Positions 50,502 to 54,756 of a stretch of 54,756 bases of DNA are shown piece after piece. The translations under genes and the position numbers were made by a program. The stretch's first letter is position 1; each line of letters begins with the position of its first letter. Source of the stretch: Trueperaceae bacterium (GTDB lineage Bacteria > Deinococcota > Deinococci > Deinococcales > Trueperaceae); the NCBI GenBank assembly GCA_036381035.1, contig DASVDQ010000029.1, positions 1 through 54,756 on the forward strand. Reading direction: 5' to 3'. The notes beneath the pieces were generated by a model. It saw only the letters and a list, made by a program, of their open reading frames with translations. It ran no database searches and was not told the DNA's origin.

Positions 50502-52904
50502 ATGACGGTTCGCGAGATCTTCGAGACCCTCGACTACGGGCCCGCGCCGGAGGCGGCCGACCTGGCCGAGGCCTGGCTGGAGCGCCACGGGCGGAGGTTC
50601 GGGCACTTCATCGGCGGACGCTTCACGGAGCCCGGCGAGACCTTCGCCACCCACCACCCCGGCGACGCCTCCGAGCTCGCCCAGGTGACCCAGGGCACGG
50701 CTGAGGACGTGGACGCGGCGGTGAAGGCGGCGCGCGCGGCGCTGCCGCGCTGGCAGGAGCTGGGCGGCCACGGGCGCGCCCGCTACCTCTACGCCCTGGC
50801 CAGGCACGTGCAGAAGCACGCGCGCCTGCTGGCCGTCCTCGAGTCGCTCGACAACGGCAAGCCGATCCGCGAGACCCGCGACATCGACGTGCCGCTAGTG
50901 GCGCGGCACTTCTACCACCACGCCGGCTGGGCGCAGCTCTTGGAGCGCGAGTTCCCCGGCTACGAGGCGGTGGGCGTGTGCGGCCAGGTGATCCCCTGGA
51001 ACTTCCCGCTGCTGATGCTGGCCTGGAAGGTCGCGCCCGCCCTGGCCGCCGGCAACACCGTGGTCCTCAAGCCCGCCGAGTTCACGCCCTTGACGGCGCT
51101 GGCCTTCGCCGAGCTGGCGCAGGAGGTGGGCCTCCCGGAGGGCGTGCTGAACGTGATCACCGGCGACGGGCGCACCGGCGCGGCGCTGGTCGCCCACCAG
51201 GGCCTCGACAAGGTCGCGTTCACCGGCTCGACCGAGGTGGGGAGGATCATCCGCCGCGAGACGGCCGGACGCGAGCTGAAGCTCTCGCTGGAGCTGGGCG
51301 GTAAGTCGCCGTTCATCGTCTTCGACGACGCCGACCTCGACTCGGCGGTCGAGGGCGTGGTGGACGCCATCTGGTTCAACCAGGGCCAGGTCTGCTGTGC
51401 CGGCAGCCGGCTCCTCGTGCAGGAGAGCGTCGCGGCGCGCATGGAGGCGAAGCTGCGCGAGCGCATGGAGCGCCTGCGGGAGGGGCCCTCGCTGGACAAG
51501 TCGATCGACGTCGGCGCGATCATCGCGCCCGTCCAGCTCGAGAAGATCACCAGGCTCGTCGAGGAGGGCAGGGCCTCGGGGGCCACCTGCTTCCAGCCGT
51601 CGTGGGCGGCCCCGAAGGATGGCTGGTACTTCCCGCCGACCCTGTTCACGAACGTCTCGCCCGCCGCGACGATCGCGCAGGAGGAGATCTTCGGGCCCGT
51701 CATCGTCAGCCTCACCTTCCGCACGCCGGCGGAGGCCGTGGAGCTCGCCAACGACACGCGCTACGGCCTGGCCGCCAGCGTGTGGACGGAGAACGTGAAC
51801 CTGGCCCTCGACATCGCCCCGCAGCTCAAGGCCGGCGTCGTGTGGGTGAACTCGACGAACCTCTTCGACGCCGCGGCCGGCTTCGGCGGCTACCGCGAGT
51901 CCGGCTTCGGCCGCGAAGGCGGCCGCGAGGGCATGTACGAGTACCTCAGGCCCGCTTTCGAGAGGGAGCTGCCGTACTACGGCGAGGGCGAGCTCGCCGC
52001 TCCGGCCAGCGCCGCGGCGCTGGGCGAGGGCCGTCCGGCGGGCGAGGACGGCGCCCCGAGCGTGGACCGCACGGCCAAGGTGTACGTGGGCGGGGTGCAG
52101 AGGCGGCCCGACGCCGACTACAGCTACCCGGTCCTGAGCCCGAGCGGCGAGCGCGTGGGCGAGGCGCCGCTCGCGAACCGCAAGGACGTGCGCGACGCGG
52201 TGGAGGCGGCGCTCAAGGGCGACAGGTGGTCGCGGATGACCGCCCACGCCCGCGCTCAGGTCGTCTACTACGTGGCCGAGAACCTCGCGCTGCGCGCCCC
52301 CGAGTTCGAGGAGCGCATCCGCGCGATGAGCGGCGTGGGCCGCAAGGTCGCGGCGTGGGAGGTGCAGCGCTCCGTCGAGCGGCTCTTCATCTACGCCGCC
52401 TACGCCGACAAGTACGACGGCGACGTGCACCCGACGCCCTACCGGAACGTCACGCTGGCGATGAACGAGCCCTACGACGTGCTCGGCGTCGTCTGCCCCG
52501 ACGAGGCGCCGCTGCTGGCCTTCGTCTCGCTCGTCTTCCCGGGCCTGGCCATGGGCTGCCGCGTCGTGGCCGTGCCGTCGTCGCGGTGGCCGCTGGCCGC
52601 CACCGACCTCTACCAGGTGCTCGACACCTCCGACCTGCCGGCCGGGGCGCTCTCGATACTGCCCGGCGACCGCGACGAGCTGGCGCAGGTCCTGGCGCGT
52701 CACGACGGGGTCGAGGCCCTGTGGTACTTCGGCTCGCGCGAGGGCAGCGCCATGGTGGAGCGCGAGTCGGCGGGCAACCTCAAGGCGACGTGGGTGAACC
52801 ACGGGCGTCGGCGCGACTGGTTCGACCCCGAGCAGGGCGAGGGGCGCGAGTTCCTGCGCCGCGCCGTGCGGGTGAAGAACATCTGGGTCCCTTACGGGGA
52901 GTAG
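50502..52904 (+). CDS. ALDH16-type aldehyde dehydrogenase with a second, truncated domain
   Basis: 800 residues. The first 500 are a complete aldehyde dehydrogenase: VIPWNFPLLMLAWKVAPALAAGN, the general base E264 (LELGGKSP) and the nucleophile C298 (NQGQVCCAGSR). Residues about 525-800 are a second ALDH-like domain that keeps Rossmann parts (NVTLAMNEPYDVLGVVCPDEA, LPAGALSILPGD) but lacks Cys and Glu motifs. This two-domain layout with an inactive second half is that of ALDH16. Unlike the mammalian enzyme, the catalytic Cys is present. It is coupled to deoC, so acetaldehyde from deoxyribose phosphate is a probable substrate, with acetate as product. Confidence 0.9.
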   Translation: MTVREIFETLDYGPAPEAADLAEAWLERHGRRFGHFIGGRFTEPGETFATHHPGDASELAQVTQGTAEDVDAAVKAARAALPRWQELGGHGRARYLYALARHVQKHARLLAVLESLDNGKPIRETRDIDVPLVARHFYHHAGWAQLLEREFPGYEAVGVCGQVIPWNFPLLMLAWKVAPALAAGNTVVLKPAEFTPLTALAFAELAQEVGLPEGVLNVITGDGRTGAALVAHQGLDKVAFTGSTEVGRIIRRETAGRELKLSLELGGKSPFIVFDDADLDSAVEGVVDAIWFNQGQVCCAGSRLLVQESVAARMEAKLRERMERLREGPSLDKSIDVGAIIAPVQLEKITRLVEEGRASGATCFQPSWAAPKDGWYFPPTLFTNVSPAATIAQEEIFGPVIVSLTFRTPAEAVELANDTRYGLAASVWTENVNLALDIAPQLKAGVVWVNSTNLFDAAAGFGGYRESGFGREGGREGMYEYLRPAFERELPYYGEGELAAPASAAALGEGRPAGEDGAPSVDRTAKVYVGGVQRRPDADYSYPVLSPSGERVGEAPLANRKDVRDAVEAALKGDRWSRMTAHARAQVVYYVAENLALRAPEFEERIRAMSGVGRKVAAWEVQRSVERLFIYAAYADKYDGDVHPTPYRNVTLAMNEPYDVLGVVCPDEAPLLAFVSLVFPGLAMGCRVVAVPSSRWPLAATDLYQVLDTSDLPAGALSILPGDRDELAQVLARHDGVEALWYFGSREGSAMVERESAGNLKATWVNHGRRRDWFDPEQGEGREFLRRAVRVKNIWVPYGE

Positions 52905-53094
52905 CCGGCTCCCACCCCGCTCTCATTACGGTTCCGTTAACCCGACGGGCCTCGTCCCCGACGGCGCTGCTCAGGGTTCCTGGTTAGCATCTGGCCGAGT
53001 CGCGGCGGCACGGCCCTTCGGCGGGCCGGTCGCCGCGCAGGCCCGCTTGCGCCGCCCGCAGCGGCGCGCTCGTCCGGGCCGGGAAGGCAGTCTC

Positions 53095-53517
53095 ATGTCC
53101 AAGGTCCTCAGGTACGTCCTCGCCTCCATCGTCGCCCTAGCCTTCGGCGCGGGCTTCGCGCAGGACGAGCAGACCCCGACCGTCGAGTACACGCTCATGG
53201 GGCAGATCGGCACGCAGGGCTTCGAGTTCGTGGGCGTCGGCGGCGACATCGACGGCGTGCGCAACCCGCAGCTCACCGCGTCGGTCGGCGACGTCGTCCG
53301 GGTGACCGTGATCAGCTCCGACGGCATGGCGCACGACTTCGCGATCCCCGACCTCGGCGTCGACGCCGAGCTGACCACGGGCGCCGGCGAGGAGGGCGCG
53401 ACCAGCATCACCTTCGAGGTCACCGAGGCCGGCACCTTCACCTACCTGTGCACGGTCCCCGGCCACGCGGTGCCGGAGGCCGGCTTCGGCATGTTCGGCG
53501 ACTTCGTCGTCAACTAG
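53095..53517 (+). CDS. Secreted cupredoxin (plastocyanin/sulfocyanin-like)
   Basis: 140 residues. A signal peptide (SKVLRYVLASIVALAFGAGFA) ends before QDEQ. The mature part is a single cupredoxin domain with a type 1 copper site: His in DGMAHDFAIPDLGV and, near the end, Cys, His and Met in YLCTVPGHAVPEAGFGMFG. It should carry electrons outside the membrane, possibly to an oxidase or a denitrification enzyme not seen here. GGAAGG lies upstream. The 190-bp gap before it contains a TAGCAT box (52984-52989) and a GGTT-N5-AACC repeat (52930-52942). A terminator hairpin follows. Confidence 0.9.
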   Translation: MSKVLRYVLASIVALAFGAGFAQDEQTPTVEYTLMGQIGTQGFEFVGVGGDIDGVRNPQLTASVGDVVRVTVISSDGMAHDFAIPDLGVDAELTTGAGEEGATSITFEVTEAGTFTYLCTVPGHAVPEAGFGMFGDFVVN

Positions 53518-53568
53518 TGACGGCCTAGCCGAGGCGGCGGCCGGCGCCTCGCCGGCGCCGCAGGGGAG

Positions 53569-53594
53569 GGCCCGGGCGCGACCACGCCCGGGCC
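53569..53594. terminator. Hairpin terminator after the cupredoxin gene
   Basis: A 10-bp perfect stem (53569-53578, GGCCCGGGCG, with 53585-53594) and a 6-nt loop are followed by TTCT. A second GC-rich imperfect hairpin lies just upstream (53530-53560). Confidence 0.7.
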
Positions 53595-53614
53595 TTCTCG
53601 CGTGCTGGCGCTGC

Positions 53615-53620
53615 TAACCT
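53615..53620 (+). promoter_or_regulatory. Leaderless -10 box of kbl
   Basis: TAACCT is 6 nt before the kbl ATG at 53627, with no ribosome binding site. Confidence 0.55.
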
Positions 53621-53626
53621 GGCCCC

Positions 53627-54756
53627 ATGGGCGCCTACGCGCGTTTCAGGGAGCACCTGGTCGAGCAGCTCGGGGAGGTCGAGGAGGCCGGGCTGACGAA
53701 GCGGGAGCGCAGGATCGTCTCCTCGCAGGACGCCGTCGTCGAGGTCGAGCTGCCGTCTGGCGAGCGCGTGGCGGTGCTGAACCTCTGCGCGAACAACTAC
53801 CTGGGCCTCGCGAACCACCCGCGCGTGGTGGACGCGGCGCAGCGGGCCGCGGAGGAGCGCGGGTTCGGCATGGCCTCGGTGCGCTTCATCTGCGGGACCC
53901 AGGACGTCCACGTCGAGCTCGAGCGGCGCCTCGCGCGGTTCCTCGGCACCGACGACGCGATCCTCTACTCGTCGTGCTTCGACGCCAACGGCGGCCTGTT
54001 CGAGGCCCTGCTGGGCCCCGAGGACGCCGTGATCTCCGACGCCCTGAACCACGCCAGCATCATCGACGGCATCAGGCTGTGCAAGGCCCAGCGCTTCCGC
54101 TACGCCAACGACGACATGGACGACCTGCGCCGCCAGCTCGAGGCCGCCAGCGGCGCGCGCTTCAAGCTCATCGCCACCGACGGCGTCTTCTCGATGGACG
54201 GGGTCGTGGCGAACCTGGGAGCGATCTGCGACCTCGCCGACGAGTTCGGCGCGCTGGTGATGGTCGACGACAGCCACGCCGTCGGCTTCGTGGGGGAGCG
54301 CGGGCGCGGCACGCACGAGCTGCGGGGCGTGATGGGCCGGGTGGACATCATCACCGGCACGCTCGGCAAGGCACTGGGAGGCGCCTCCGGCGGCTACACC
54401 GCCGGTCGCCAGGAGATCGTCGACTGGCTCAGGCAGCGGAGCCGCCCCTACCTGTTCTCGAACTCCCTCTCGCCCATCGTGGCGGCCGCCTCCCTCGAGG
54501 TCCTCGACATGCTCGAGGGGTCAGACGACCTGAGGCGGCGCCTGCGCGAGAACAGCGACTACTTCCGCTCGGCGATGGCGTCCGCCGGGTTCACGCTGGC
54601 CGGCGCCGACCACCCGATCATCCCGGTGATGATCGGCGACGCCGCCCTGGCCGCGCGCATGGCCGACCGCCTGCTAGAGGAGGGCGTCTACGTCGTCGGG
54701 TTCTCCTACCCCGTGGTGCCGCGGGGTCAGGCGCGCATCAGGACGCAGATGTCGGC
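53627..54756 (+). CDS. kbl: Glycine C-acetyltransferase (2-amino-3-ketobutyrate CoA ligase), 3' truncated by window end
   Basis: 376 codons are present; the family length of about 398 suggests that about 20 are missing beyond the window. It is an alpha-oxoamine synthase using PLP: the lysine is K248 ([16 protein letters not shown]), with [31 protein letters not shown] and [20 protein letters not shown]. It cleaves 2-amino-3-ketobutyrate, from threonine, into glycine and acetyl-CoA. BioF-like activity is the alternative, since related enzymes in Thermus are promiscuous, but the N-terminus and [10 protein letters not shown] fit Kbl better. No tdh is seen upstream; one may follow beyond the window. 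The mRNA is probably leaderless. Confidence 0.92.
   Translation, partial: MGAYARFREHLVEQLGEVEEAGLTKRERRIVSSQDAVVEVELPSGERVAVLNLCANNYLGLANHPRVVDAAQRAAEERGFGMASVRFICGTQDVHVELERRLARFLGTDDAILYSSCFDANGGLFEALLGPEDAVISDALNHASIIDGIRLCKAQRFRYANDDMDDLRRQLEAASGARFKLIATDGVFSMDGVVANLGAICDLADEFGALVMVDDSHAVGFVGERGRGTHELRGVMGRVDIITGTLGKALGGASGGYTAGRQEIVDWLRQRSRPYLFSNSLSPIVAAASLEVLDMLEGSDDLRRRLRENSDYFRSAMASAGFTLAGADHPIIPVMIGDAALAARMADRLLEEGVYVVGFSYPVVPRGQARIRTQMS

Noticed and set aside
52984-52989. TAGCAT as a leaderless box for the cupredoxin
   Set aside because: It is about 105 nt before the ATG at 53095, which has its own GGAAGG site, so at most it is a leadered promoter.

Overview
The window is very GC-rich, densely packed bacterial chromosome with short intergenic gaps, many 1-11 nt gene overlaps and GTG/TTG starts. 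Gene content (MoxR-DUF58 pair, TakP-like TRAP transporter, long-form DeoC with ALDH16, NatAB, PhnCDE, MltG, UvrC) and many TANNNT boxes 5-10 nt upstream of start codons (leaderless mRNAs, a habit known from Deinococcus) suggest a Deinococcota member, probably near Truepera. The taxonomy is an inference from content, not from a marker gene.

Layout. 1-2.8 kb: tail of an unidentified gene, a deleted and frameshifted AAA/DUF4143 ATPase pseudogene, citrate synthase and a small membrane protein. 2.9-6.5 kb: branched-chain 2-oxoacid dehydrogenase E1alpha-E1beta-E2 operon. 6.6-8.5 kb: a BBE-type FAD oxidase divergent from a MarR regulator, with a textbook promoter containing a palindrome. 8.6-11.1 kb: uvrC and a GNAT acetyltransferase. 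11.1-18.6 kb: one tightly coupled operon of MoxR ATPase, DUF58 protein, Ser/Thr kinase, two nucleoside-type ABC permeases (the first greatly enlarged) and 4-alpha-glucanotransferase. 18.7-20.7 kb: NatA/NatB exporter. 20.8-22.2 kb: a degenerate FMN-dependent alpha-hydroxyacid dehydrogenase-like protein coupled to ruvA. 22.3-26.3 kb: alanine dehydrogenase, truB and a TPR-CPBP membrane protein. 26.7-29.1 kb: small protein, OmpR-type regulator, histidine kinase. 29.2-30.7 kb: dCTP deaminase interrupted in its active site by an HNH-containing intein. 30.8-36.7 kb: secreted alpha/beta hydrolase, RHH protein, TRAP transporter (dctP on +, dctQM on -) and a secreted protein whose ribosome binding site lies in a perfect hairpin. 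36.8-41.1 kb: alaS-ruvX-mltG operon. 41.3-43.7 kb: MFS transporter and a polytopic membrane protein overlapping tail to tail. 43.7-48.3 kb: phnD-phnC-phnE-phnE transporter and a D-cysteine desulfhydrase-like PLP enzyme. 48.4-54.8 kb: ParB-like unknown, deoC-ALDH16 operon, secreted cupredoxin and a kbl gene cut by the window end.

How the genes fit together. Several modules point to heterotrophic use of small organic molecules: 2-oxoacid oxidation (E1/E2, citrate synthase, alanine dehydrogenase), oxoacid/lactate uptake (TRAP), nucleoside uptake (ABC permeases) and deoxyribose-phosphate breakdown with aldehyde oxidation (DeoC + ALDH16), plus threonine/glycine interconversion (Kbl). Housekeeping repair and translation genes (uvrC, ruvA, truB, alaS, ruvX) are interspersed. 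No tRNA, rRNA, CRISPR array or insertion sequence was recognised. The most unusual items are the dcd intein, the MoxR-DUF58-kinase-permease operon, the pseudoenzyme upstream of ruvA, and several regulatory dyads.
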